Shown: piece by piece, positions 34,903-45,600 of the stretch | How positions within the stretch are numbered: position 1 is the stretch's first letter | Layout of the letters: every line of letters starts with the position of its first letter | Source: Paramacrobiotus metropolitanus | Taxonomy: Eukaryota; Tardigrada; Eutardigrada; Parachela; Macrobiotidae | NCBI RefSeq assembly: GCF_019649055.1 | Contig: NW_026570288.1 | Coordinates: 558,001-622,000, forward strand | DNA length: 64,000 bases | Direction of reading: 5' to 3' | Program-made: the position numbers and the translations under genes | Notes under the pieces: generated by a model | What the model was told of the DNA's origin: nothing | The model's input: only the letters and a program-made list of their open reading frames with translations | Databases searched by the model: none

Positions 34903-37900
34903 ATGTCGAAACCACGAGAAGACGAATACGCACGGAAGTTCAACACGGACTACTCCCGGCGTGCAAACCTGACCACGTCGTATTCACTGCGACACGCTGG
35001 TCAGGAACGAAGTCAGCCGTCCTCAACGGACTCAACCAAGTCGGCAGAGGCAAGGGAGAAGCGAAACGAGCGGATCCTCCTCGCCGACTCCAACCCAACA
35101 TCGGACGACAGTTTCGAGGACGCCAGGGATAAAACATTCCTGGAACCCAACGCTGACTCGGCAGCCCCGTCCCACCCGACCGGGGGGGATGTGGTACAGC
35201 TGCAGGCAGAGACAACAACGTCTCATGCCGGTCAAGGGCGCCACCAAGGCGCACCGACCAATCCAAACCCAACCGAAGGAAACCAGTCAAGCTCACATGA
35301 AGCTCAGGACCCGGCAACGGCTACGACAGCCACCGAGGTCGGAAAGAAATCACCCAACAAGACGGATGAACCTCGGAAGTCGACCTCGCCCCACATGGGC
35401 AAGGCGACCCAAGAGGTCGGACAACCGACGCCGACCTCCGGGGCCGACCAACAGAAGGTCGACCAACCCATGAAGGAGGTCGGTCAACAGCAACCGACCA
35501 CAGGTGCTAGTCGGAAATCGCCGACTAAGGAGATCGGCCAACCGAAGCCGACCTCCGAAGCTACCCAACTTCAACCTCCTACGGAAGTCGGACAACCAAC
35601 GCCGACCTCCGAAGTCGACCAACAGAAGGTCGACCAACCATTAACCACTGAGGTCGGACAACAACATCCGACCAACACCGGACAGGAAAAGCCGACAGCA
35701 GAAGTCGGTAATGTCCAACCGACCACAAAGGTCGGAAGGATTTCGCCAACCTCGAAGGTCGGTCAACAGAAGCCGACCACAGAGGTCGGTCAGAAGGAGG
35801 TCGGTAACATACAGCCGACCAGCAAGGAACAACGACCAACCGACAACAGGTCGGAAGTCGGAGTCCAGCCGACCAAACCGACGGTCGGAACGGAGGATAC
35901 CGAGGCACCGCCACGAAGCGGCCCTCGCCCAGCTGGATCGCCGACCAACATACCGATACCCAACGAACGGGTCATTTCACCGCTAAGCCGACCTTCGCCA
36001 ACAGAAGGCAAGTCGACTCGAGCCACAAAGGCTCAAGAGACGGCGAAGTCGACCAGGTCGCCAACCAGTCGACCTGTCGACCGGACATCACTACCGATGT
36101 TCGACGTCGGAGATTCAGGTAGCGAAACACCGCCACCAACCGACGACGTCTTCGATCCCACCGAATCACCCCCCAACAGTGCGGACGGATTCTTCCGAAC
36201 GCCGATAGTGTCCCACAAGGACAGGTACCAAGCTAGTACGCTTGAGTACACGGCTCGGAAGTGGATCTCGGCAACACCGCCAGAGAAGATCGATGATATA
36301 AACAAACTCCGACAACGATGTCACCAGCTGATCACACAGATCGTGCTGGCTGACAAACTCGTTAATGCAGCAGAAGGCTCATGCGCACGGTCGGAAGAGA
36401 CACACCGCCTCGAACGGAAGAGGTGGGAAACCGAAAACAACGGTCTCAACAAGGTCATCGCCGACCAACAGCGCGAGATGGATAAACTCAAGGCCTTCGT
36501 CAAACGGATGGAAGGACCATGTCGATACGAAACATTCGAAGAGGTAACCGACCTCAAAGCTAAGTTGGACCGGTCAACAGAAGCCGCCCTCCAACTTGGG
36601 AAGCAACTGGAAACGGCCGAAAAGGACCTTGCCGACACACAAACGGCATTGGTCGCCTCAGAACAGGCAGCCGGACATTTCCACGAAATGCTGAATCGGG
36701 CCAACGAAGAAGCCGAAGTATACCGTAACGAAGTGGATCGGTACATTGTCGAACTGCGGAAGGCCGACAACGAGGTCGACCGGCTCCGACAGTATACCGA
36801 CCAACTCCAATCCGAACTGGAAATCCTAACGGCCAGAAGTCGACGACAAAGTCCGACTTACTCTGGTCGACAGCCAACCTCCACGGAACAGAGGAACCAC
36901 ATTGCCGACTTGCAAGAAGCTAACACACAGTTAGCCGACCAAGTTTTCGGATTGAACGATTACCTCAAAGAGGAGGAGAAGCTCCGAGCACAGCTAGAAT
37001 ACAACCTAGCTGAAGCCCAAAAGGTGAACGAGGCGCAACGAAACCGCATCGTTTACCTGGAGGCGCGGGAAAACGAACTGTTCGACTACGGTTCGACCGC
37101 GGCCGACAAGATTAACGAGATGAATGGTCAAATGGACGAAATGGAGACCGAGATCCGGTGCCTCCAGGAGGAAAAGAAGCACCTGGAACAGACCAGGGCT
37201 GAACCTCCGTCCTATAAGACCTCGATGGCACAGGAATATTACCCGTCACGTGCCATACATGACATCCTGTGGAGCACGGACCCGGAGAAGAAGGAGACAA
37301 ACCCTTCCTACTTCGTGGGCGTGGTCACAACCGACCCGAACACCGGAATGCCTCCACAACCGAACCCAATTCCGAGTCAACCCGAACCGGAACATAACAC
37401 GTCGACTGCGGCACCACACGTGCCAACGTCGAACGTGCCGACTACGACAGTAGCGGCCGGTGCAAACACCAGCACCTCCTTTTCGACGCGCACAACAACG
37501 TACGCGCCGATTCCCACCGCATCCCACCCGGACAACAGCGACGGAGGATTCCCTTTTAACCGCCAACCAGGACGGTTTATGGGACGAACAGGCTCCCACC
37601 CGGACATGGGAGATCCGAACCGTCTGGACCCACGCGGGTTCGACCTCGGACGAACACGAGCTCGGTCGAACAACATGACCGACCAAGGTAGATACTTCGA
37701 CCAACAGGAGTCGACCCGCCATCCGGCAGGCTACCCCGAACAACAAAGTCGGGCGCCGCCGTTTCGGCCACCGGAAAGCCGACTGCCACCGAGGGGAACA
37801 CAACCCGGATTGTACGGCAGAGTAACGGAACAGCCGAGGGGATTTTACGCACTCCCACTGAGAGCGGTGCCGGCGCCACAAATGCGACCGGACGCGTATG

Positions 37901-39183
37901 AAGGCTACTCGGAACAGCCACAACAACGGCAGCCGACGCCACATACCCGAACTCCCCCACCACAACAGAATCATACTCGAACGCCACCTCCGCAACAGAA
38001 CGGATACGGCGAACCGGCCTACCAACCGGCAGGGTACCCTGACCACCAAGGTCGGATACCCTTGGCGAACCCACCGCCCGCCCTGGAAGCACAACAAGTT
38101 GCACCAGCGGCTGCACCAGTACCACCTCAAAACCCGGCAGGATTGGACCCCGCCCATGTGGCTATGGTACGCGCAATGGCCCGCGGACGTCGGCAACCTA
38201 TGCCAGACTTCGACGGCGACTATACTAAGCTCAACGAATGGCTAAAGCAAATCCGCCAGCTATACCTGCAGGCGCAAGAATGGTACGAAACCGACCAGAG
38301 CTTTATGGCCGACCTCATAGCCAAACTAAAAGGCCAGGCGGAGGAGTTCCACCGACTAACAAGAGTCGACGAACCCCTTGGCGGATGGCCAGTCAACTTA
38401 TGGCTGACCAAGTTTGAGGCCCGATTCACGGACAAAAACCGGGAAATCAACACCGTTAAACGGATGGCCAAACGTACGTTCCGCTTCGGACAAGAAACGC
38501 CGGAACAGTACTACGACGCCATGATGTATATGAAATCCCAGGTCCGTACAATCACTGACAACGTCGCACTTTACTACCTGAAAGAAAATATCCATGAACC
38601 CAAACTGAGGGAAGCTTTGGATATTCGGATGCCGGCAACTCTGACTGAGTTCCGCGACTTCCTCAGCGACTTTGTCAGCGGCAAAGAGATGTACGAGGTG
38701 AGGAAGGACTTGCGCGACAACGATTACGTTCGGGTACGAGCAACAACGCCGGTACCAACGCAAACCCTACCACCTCCGACTCCGCAACAAACCGCGTACC
38801 AGCCACACATGATGCCCGGATACCAAACTCCGACGGCTCAATACGGACAACCGACTCCGGCGGCGATACCACCAGTGCAACAAGCACCCGTCCAGCAACC
38901 GACCTGGGCCGGAGCGGTGGCGAACTCGAACTTGCCCCCACCTAGGACAGCAACCCCGCCTAACAACTACGGAGGCGCCGGTTATGGCTCGGGAGGCAAC
39001 CAAAACAACGGAAGTTTCAGTTACGACCAGAACCCCAACCAGGGATACTCCGCTTACGGCCAGGTTCCCACACAGGGATATGGCGGCGGAGGTTACGGTC
39101 GTGGAAAGGGACGCGGCTTCGGAAATCGAGGTCGTGGTAACTTCGCCAACCGCGGCGGAGGCGGAAGCCCACAAGGCAACTGA
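34903..39183 (+). CDS. gag: Gag of element 2 (very large)
   Basis: 1426 residues from ATG 34903 (AACAATGTCG, good context). Residues ~130-330 are low-complexity Pro/Thr/Gln with repeated EVGQ and PTSEV units that are encoded by runs of CCGACC and GGTCGG. A coiled coil spans ~440-760. A Pro/Gln/Arg-rich linker follows. The capsid-type domain lies at ~1085-1270 (PMPDFDGDYTKLNEWLKQI, ETPEQYYDAMMYMKSQV, LREALDIRMP), then a Gly/Asn/Tyr-rich tail. It lacks the MGQT start of element 1. Ends at TGA 39181-39183 and continues in frame as nucleocapsid. Confidence 0.92.
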   Translation: MSKPREDEYARKFNTDYSRRANLTTSYSLRHAGQERSQPSSTDSTKSAEAREKRNERILLADSNPTSDDSFEDARDKTFLEPNADSAAPSHPTGGDVVQLQAETTTSHAGQGRHQGAPTNPNPTEGNQSSSHEAQDPATATTATEVGKKSPNKTDEPRKSTSPHMGKATQEVGQPTPTSGADQQKVDQPMKEVGQQQPTTGASRKSPTKEIGQPKPTSEATQLQPPTEVGQPTPTSEVDQQKVDQPLTTEVGQQHPTNTGQEKPTAEVGNVQPTTKVGRISPTSKVGQQKPTTEVGQKEVGNIQPTSKEQRPTDNRSEVGVQPTKPTVGTEDTEAPPRSGPRPAGSPTNIPIPNERVISPLSRPSPTEGKSTRATKAQETAKSTRSPTSRPVDRTSLPMFDVGDSGSETPPPTDDVFDPTESPPNSADGFFRTPIVSHKDRYQASTLEYTARKWISATPPEKIDDINKLRQRCHQLITQIVLADKLVNAAEGSCARSEETHRLERKRWETENNGLNKVIADQQREMDKLKAFVKRMEGPCRYETFEEVTDLKAKLDRSTEAALQLGKQLETAEKDLADTQTALVASEQAAGHFHEMLNRANEEAEVYRNEVDRYIVELRKADNEVDRLRQYTDQLQSELEILTARSRRQSPTYSGRQPTSTEQRNHIADLQEANTQLADQVFGLNDYLKEEEKLRAQLEYNLAEAQKVNEAQRNRIVYLEARENELFDYGSTAADKINEMNGQMDEMETEIRCLQEEKKHLEQTRAEPPSYKTSMAQEYYPSRAIHDILWSTDPEKKETNPSYFVGVVTTDPNTGMPPQPNPIPSQPEPEHNTSTAAPHVPTSNVPTTTVAAGANTSTSFSTRTTTYAPIPTASHPDNSDGGFPFNRQPGRFMGRTGSHPDMGDPNRLDPRGFDLGRTRARSNNMTDQGRYFDQQESTRHPAGYPEQQSRAPPFRPPESRLPPRGTQPGLYGRVTEQPRGFYALPLRAVPAPQMRPDAYEGYSEQPQQRQPTPHTRTPPPQQNHTRTPPPQQNGYGEPAYQPAGYPDHQGRIPLANPPPALEAQQVAPAAAPVPPQNPAGLDPAHVAMVRAMARGRRQPMPDFDGDYTKLNEWLKQIRQLYLQAQEWYETDQSFMADLIAKLKGQAEEFHRLTRVDEPLGGWPVNLWLTKFEARFTDKNREINTVKRMAKRTFRFGQETPEQYYDAMMYMKSQVRTITDNVALYYLKENIHEPKLREALDIRMPATLTEFRDFLSDFVSGKEMYEVRKDLRDNDYVRVRATTPVPTQTLPPPTPQQTAYQPHMMPGYQTPTAQYGQPTPAAIPPVQQAPVQQPTWAGAVANSNLPPPRTATPPNNYGGAGYGSGGNQNNGSFSYDQNPNQGYSAYGQVPTQGYGGGGYGRGKGRGFGNRGRGNFANRGGGGSPQGN
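35719..35735 (+). repeat. Hairpin CCGACC-ACAAA-GGTCGG in gag
   Basis: Perfect 6-bp arms. A near copy (ACAGA loop) lies at 35773-35789. Others with the same arms are at 42108-42124 (pol), 53405-53419 (P1) and 59976-59994 (3' region). Confidence 0.8.
36020..36034 (+). repeat. Hairpin GAGCC-ACAAA-GGCTC in gag
   Basis: Same CC-ACAAA-GG core, different arms, perfect pairing. Confidence 0.75.
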
Positions 39184-39215
39184 CCTTCCCAAGCACAACA
39201 AAGTGCTCGGCAGGC
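39176..39215 (+). promoter_or_regulatory. Leaky stop between Gag and NC, element 2
   Basis: Gag ends GGC AAC TGA and continues CCT TCC CAA GCA. TGA followed by C is a known leaky context. A hairpin AGCAC/GTGCT with loop AACAAA begins about nine bases after the stop and could stimulate readthrough. The conserved post-stop residues (SQAQ.SA) are shared with element 1. Confidence 0.65.
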
Positions 39216-39660
39216 GTTGACGTACGTCGACAAGATGGAGGCAGCGTTCTTCCAATGGACGAAGAACAAAACCTTCTCATGCAGACATTGCATGTTTAAT
39301 AATCATGACGGAGCGCGCTGCGGATATGCCGGCAACCGACCGGCGGATAACCCGAATCTCCGTTGGTACAACGATTGGTACCAACGATATACGACGGACG
39401 GTCCAATCGGTTCGGACAACCCGAACTATGCACAGATCGTGCCACCACCGCGGCCTCGCCAACAACAGGGCGGAGGCTCGGGCGGTTCCGGCAACGGAAA
39501 CCGGTCGCCCGGCGGAGGAAATGGCGGGAACCGCAGGAATAGCGGCGGGAGCCAACAAGGGTCCCCGGGGTATCGAGAACCGCTACCGTCACGCCAGTCT
39601 TTGGACCTGACGCCGCCTAACAATGGGCCGGCTCGGGGAAACTCCTCGGGAAACGCCTAA
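39184..39660 (+). CDS. Nucleocapsid segment of element 2
   Basis: Continues the Gag frame past TGA. After PSQAQQSARQALTYVDKMEA comes the zinc knuckle CRHCMFNNHDGARC (C-x2-C-x4-H-x4-C), then Gly/Arg/Gln-rich sequence. Ends at TAA 39658-39660, six bases past the slippery site. The first in-frame ATG is after the conserved residues, which argues for readthrough rather than new initiation. Confidence 0.8.
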   Translation, partial: PSQAQQSARQALTYVDKMEAAFFQWTKNKTFSCRHCMFNNHDGARCGYAGNRPADNPNLRWYNDWYQRYTTDGPIGSDNPNYAQIVPPPRPRQQQGGGSGGSGNGNRSPGGGNGGNRRNSGGSQQGSPGYREPLPSRQSLDLTPPNNGPARGNSSGNA

Positions 39661-39690
39661 GGTCGATGAGCTCCGGTGACTCATTCGACC
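39648..39690 (+). promoter_or_regulatory. -1 ribosomal frameshift signal, element 2
   Basis: GGGAAAC at 39648-39654 in phase G GGA AAC, spacer GCCTAA, then a stem-loop at 39661-39690: GGTCGA pairs with TCGACC and TGAG with CTCA. The -1 frame reads CGC CTA AGG TCG ATG and enters Pol directly. Heptamer, spacer length and loop position match element 1 while the paired bases differ. Confidence 0.9.
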
Positions 39691-42600
39691 TCCAACATCC
39701 CACCGAACCACCGGACAAGGATAACCCGACTAATCAACCGCATTTTTCACGGAACGAACCTACCTTAACTCCGCAAGAGAACCGGATACTGACAGTCCTA
39801 AACGTACTGGGACTGAATGAAGACAGCACAGAAGACCAATTCCTCACAGCGCTGTCGGCTTCCACAAAGGAAGCCGAAGCCGCCCGAACTATGGCGGCAG
39901 AACTCGGTATATTCGTCAACAACGACGGAATCGAAATCCGATTCGGAACGCAAGAAATGCCCGACTCAACCGACCCACCGCATCAACTAGGCGCTGGAAC
40001 GTCGAACGTCGGAACGCAGCAAATGCCCGGATCGGCCGACCCAGTGCCTCGACTTGGCACTGGAACGTCGGAGGTCGGAACGCAACAATTGCCCGACCTA
40101 CGCGGAGCTAACATTGCATCCGCGCCGCCAGCCGCAGAAAGTGACGCTGAGCGGACCGGCCATAGAACTTGGACCGGATTGCCGGTGAGCAGAACCTCAA
40201 CCGAGCCGCCTAGACAAGGCCCAAGACGCGGAGGACCGGGACGCCGATTCGCGCAACGGGGCAACAGAAACTACCCCAATGTATCATCCGTATCCGGAAC
40301 GGATAGATACGCTGCAACATTAGCAGCCATCGACCTCACCGAAGAACCGGGAGGATTCGAAGAATGGGAAACCGTCCCATTGGAAGCACAAGTACCCGAC
40401 TACTGTCTGCAGCAGGAAGCGGGCTTCTTCCAACCTCAGCCACGAACAGTAACTGGCTCTCGAACGTTCCAGAACATCGACTACATGTTGTCCACCGTGA
40501 GACCGACGGACGTCTCTACGGAGGAACGAATACTTGAAACTGCACGACGGTTCGAAACTACCGACCCACGGAAGGACGGAGTAGCTAACCGACCTGAAGT
40601 ACGGAAAGTGGTTACAGCCGAAGTGGAACATCCAACCGACCACGGACCAGTGTCACTGATCCCCGTCAAACCGACAGTACGGGAAGTTACCTTCGAAAAA
40701 GGAACTCATAAGAAACCAAAGACGGTCAGAGCCTGGACACACGAAATCCAGATCGGACCCACGCCCACAATGGCGATGATCGACACTGGAGCGGAAACTT
40801 CGCTGATCGAGAAACGATTTTGCGAGAGGAACGGCCTGACGATGCAACCTCTCGGACACTACACCAAAATACTTGGTGTAGGCGGACAAGTCGCCTTCGT
40901 AGTGTCTCACTGCTGTACTGCACCTGTAACAATGCAGGGCTTTACTAGCCACCATACTTTCCACGTCCAGCCAACCGACGCGGACGTCCCTGTGTTACTT
41001 GGATGCGACTACCTGCATTCCAAGTTCACATTTATCCTAACTCCGATCCCTAACCCGGAACAACCAGAAGGGACGGTGGTGCAGTCTATCCCGATACCAG
41101 AGGCATCGGACACGGTAGGAAACGAGGTTCGGATTAGTCGGATTGATCACCCGGCGAACTCCACACGTAACATCTGCCGCGATTGCCGGGATACAAACCG
41201 CACTCTGCTGGAGGAACTAGCACTCCATAATGTAATAGAACATTACCAGGGACGGATACGCACCGGCACATTACGACCGGCAAAGCGGATACTAAAGTCT
41301 ATCCCGACACCAGAGGCATCCGCCACGGAAGCGGATGCTCTGGACAAAAATCTGAGGGAAGTACAACAGAAGTACCGAACTTGGTTTACGGGAGTTCAGC
41401 ACTTTCTCGACCGACGGACGTTGGAGTTAGTAGCTACTCTGCGACAGAACGGAGCGACAACACCCGACCAGATCCGGATAGCACAACAAGAATGCGAACC
41501 GGTCATGGCTTTAATACAAACTATAGATGACGAAGCGTGGGAATGGGAAGACGACAGAGTTCCAATCCATCGACAGTACATGGAGTACGGACTCCCCATA
41601 CCGCGCCCCTTGGAGATGTGCAGCCAAGAACTAGGCAGCCAGCTCTTCTCCTACTTGGAACGTATACAACAATACGGATCCGCCGCAACAACGGCATTCT
41701 GGCAACGGTATGGCGAAGACACGGCCATAACTCGGAACGTACCCGACCCGTTACCACCGGTGGAGGAACATCGCCCAACCGGTGTAAAATTCATAACGAG
41801 TCCGCCTCGACCAAAAGGGGACACGCAACTGGACGAACCAGATCGACCGTACCGATGTGTTATCTGTAAAGATAACATCGACGGCGTAGTACGGGCGACA
41901 CAAACCCGCCACAGCGTAACTTGGCTGGATGGCAGACCGTCGTCACCGGCACCTCCGCAACCAGACCGGAAAGTAGACCGATTTCGGAAGACTCAACCGA
42001 CAGTCATCCGATGGCTGAGCAACACGAGCTCACAGCCAACCGACCTTGAGAATCAAGACGGAGCAGACCGACCGACCCAACCGACGGATACGGCCGACTT
42101 GTCCGAACCGACCACAAAGGTCGGATACGGTAACATGCCGGAGGTCGACCTCGACGAAGAAGGATCGGCCATAGAATACGAAGACTATGAGTCGGACGGC
42201 TCGGACGTACAAAACACGAGCGACTCAGCGGACACTGACTCCGATAACCGACCTTCGGAAGAATCCGAGGAAGAGGACGACGACGAAGAATTCGGCCCGT
42301 CAGTCCGACACTGTAGGTCGGATAAACCGCAGAAAAACGACTCGGACGAGTCGTCGGAGGACGAAGAACCGACCTTCGACGTACGGCTAACAAAAGCACT
42401 GCGGTCGATCGTCCATACAGAGCTCATAGTCGACGTCGAACCGACGGAACAAATTAAACCAGCGGATCCCGAGCAACAAGCCGAACAGGATCAGCTAGCT
42501 GCCTTATTCGAATGGGCGGGAGGACAACCGGAGGAAACCGACCTCCGACCTCCCACAATAGTAGTCCAGCAGTTGTCGACCGAACAACCGACCTCGGCCA

Positions 42601-45600
42601 ACTTGACCGACCAACAGAAGTTAGGACAGCCGAACACACGGAAGGTCCGAATTGCCAAAGCAACGGTCGAAGAATTAAACCTGGATAACAAATGTCCGGA
42701 GGTTTACCATTTGAAGCTGGACGGAGGAGACTTCAGGCCATTAGACCGACAAGTGGTCTTTAACGGCGAACGGGTCTCACTCCCACCTCATTCTACGTGT
42801 GCTATCAAGGTACGGACGGCCAAACCAATGGACCCGAGGAGACGGATACACTTCGTAACGTTGCGAAGAAAAATCCGACCGATCCGGCCAATCGAAGCCG
42901 AGATCGATATCCGACCTCAGATAGACACGGCCTGGATAAACATCCAGAATACGACCTCCCAACCAAAGGTACTGAAGAAGGGCATAAAACTCGGCCACAT
43001 GCAGTACAGCGACATCTACGCACCGGATATCAACAATGAGCATGTCATTTGGGAACTCCCACTAGGAGTAGCAAAAACATGGCCGGCCGGACCGGAACCG
43101 AGGCCATCTCCCAAGTTCGACATCTTCGAGACAACAGGAGTCAGAGCTCAACGGAAAGTCCAACTCCCACCTCGAACAGTAACAGAAGTACAAGTCGTCC
43201 TCGACGTCCCGGTATCCCCCTTACAGAAACTCATGTACTTGGGCGGATCCGACCCCAAACGAGACGGGATCGACAAGATGGACGGCGCAACGACGCATGA
43301 CGGAAAAACATTTACCGTCTTGGTGGCGAACCACACCAACCATGCGGTCACCTTACGAAAGGGTGCACCGATGGGCCGAGTCGAGCCGTTCAACATGATG
43401 ACGGACGACCAGAAAATGGAAGAAGCACGAGTCAACACGACCCAAGTAGAGGGAGAAGACACGGAATCCCAGGAGGAGCGACGAAGAATCATCGACTCCA
43501 TGAACTTCGGTAAGAACCTGACCGACGAGCAACTCGCCATACTGAAGGCGGTTGCATGGGATTATCGGACTGTCTTTCCAACCTCGAAGAAACCATACGG
43601 AGACGTCAAAGGCGTAACACACGTCATTGATGTCCAAGGAGCCCAGCCGATTAAGATGAACCCCACCAGGACAAGCTGGAAAGGACGGGAATTCATCCAA
43701 AAACATGTGCAGGAGATGCTCGAACAAGGAGTCATCGAACCCTCATCGGCTGCATGGAGCTTCCCTGTCGTCTTAGCCGCGAAACGGAACGGTGACGGCA
43801 CAGTGGGAACTCGTTTCTGTATCAACTACATAAAGTTGAATTCAGTGACGAAGAAAAATAACTACCCACTACCGAACCCGGACGAACTACTAGACCGGTG
43901 CGCCGGAATGGAGTACTACGGCAAAGTAGACTGTCAGTCCGGCTTCTGGCAAATCCCAATGGATGAAAGTTCCAAGGACTACACCACCTTCGTAACACCG
44001 GAGGGGATGTACAGATTTAACCGTATGCCATTTGGAGTCTGCAACGGACCAGCAACCTTCCAAATGCATATGGACAAAATAACGGCATCAGCCCGGAAGA
44101 AAGATGTCTTCGCTTACATAGACGACGTCATCTTCTTCGGCAAAACCTTCGAAGACTTCGTTGAGGCCTTCCGAGCGACTCTCGAGTGCCTCAGAGATGC
44201 CGGATTCACGGTCAAACCCTCCAAATGTGAGGTCGGAACGGATAGACTGCTGTTCCTGGGACATGTCCTAAGCAAGGACGGAATCCAGACCGATGATGAA
44301 AAGGTAGCAGCCATAGCCGAACAGAGCTATCCGAGAACGGAACGCCAACTGAGGTCGTTCTTGGGATTGGCTAACTACTATCGAAAATTTATCCGAGGAT
44401 ACGCTCAGAAAACGTCAAAAATGTATGAGCTCCTACGGAAGGACAAAAACATTAAGCTCGATTGGACGGACGCCCACACGGCCGAGTTCAACGACATTAA
44501 GAAAGCGCTAACAGAAGCGCCCGTACTGGCGAAGTTCGACCCGACAAAAGAGACCGTCATAGAATGTGACGCAAGCGGAGCCGGACTCGGCGCGGTGCTC
44601 TCACAAGACAGTCACCCGATCGCCTACGCCAGTAGAGTCTTACACGGACCGGAACTCAACTACGGAGTAACCGAGTGGGAATGTTTGGCCGTGGTATGGG
44701 CGGTGCAGAAGTTTAAACACTACATCGACCACGGACCATTCACGGTGCGAACGGACCACCGAGCATTGCAGAACCTGCTCCGATGCGAGTCGAACCGACC
44801 CGGCATCAACCCTCGACTGACACGTTGGGCACTGGCTTTACAAGGACGGGACATAACCATCCAGTATAAGCCGGGAGTATTCTGTGACAATGCAGATGCT
44901 CTATCGAGATGGCCACTCGAACGTAGTGACGACAAAGATCCACACGAAGAATTGGACCAAGTCCCCAACTTCGAGGACCTTAAGGACGAAATAAAAGCTT
45001 GTACCATTCGGACCAACCGACGTCTGAAGGACAAAGCATGGAAGAAGAAACGGAAAGACGGGGAGGAACCACCAAGGTTTCCACCCCCACCGCCTCTTCC
45101 TGGATGTAACGTCATCTCCGACTGGCATGACTTAAGTACCACAGAGGTACGGGTCATCAACATACCAGCATCGGAGACGCTGGAACCGATTATTCGGACA
45201 GTCAACACGGCTGAAGAGTTGGACAACAACGACCCCAACGGTGAAACATTACCACCGCCGGCGAGACCAAACGAAGAACTTCGGAAAGCACAGCTGCGAG
45301 ACCCGCGACTGCGCAAAATCATTGACGAGCTGGAGAACCCAGAGAAACTCGACCACAAGTCGAAACATCTGGAACATTACCAGATGGCTCAAGGAGTCTT
45401 ATACCGACTTAAGACAATCAACCTGAAGTTGGAACGATGCTTCGTCGTACCGCTATTCATGCGGAACAACATAATCCGATCTCTCCACGACGGAAAAACC
45501 GGAAACCATTTCGGCCGGGAGAAAACGATCGAAGCGGTGAAGCTCCGATACTTCTGGGAAAGGATGACGTCGGACATCATCGAGTACATCGACAAATGCC

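Noticed and set aside
37246-38196. 316-codon open frame antisense to gag of element 2
   Set aside because: Shadow of the GC-rich gag linker; no conserved domain and no equivalent in element 1.
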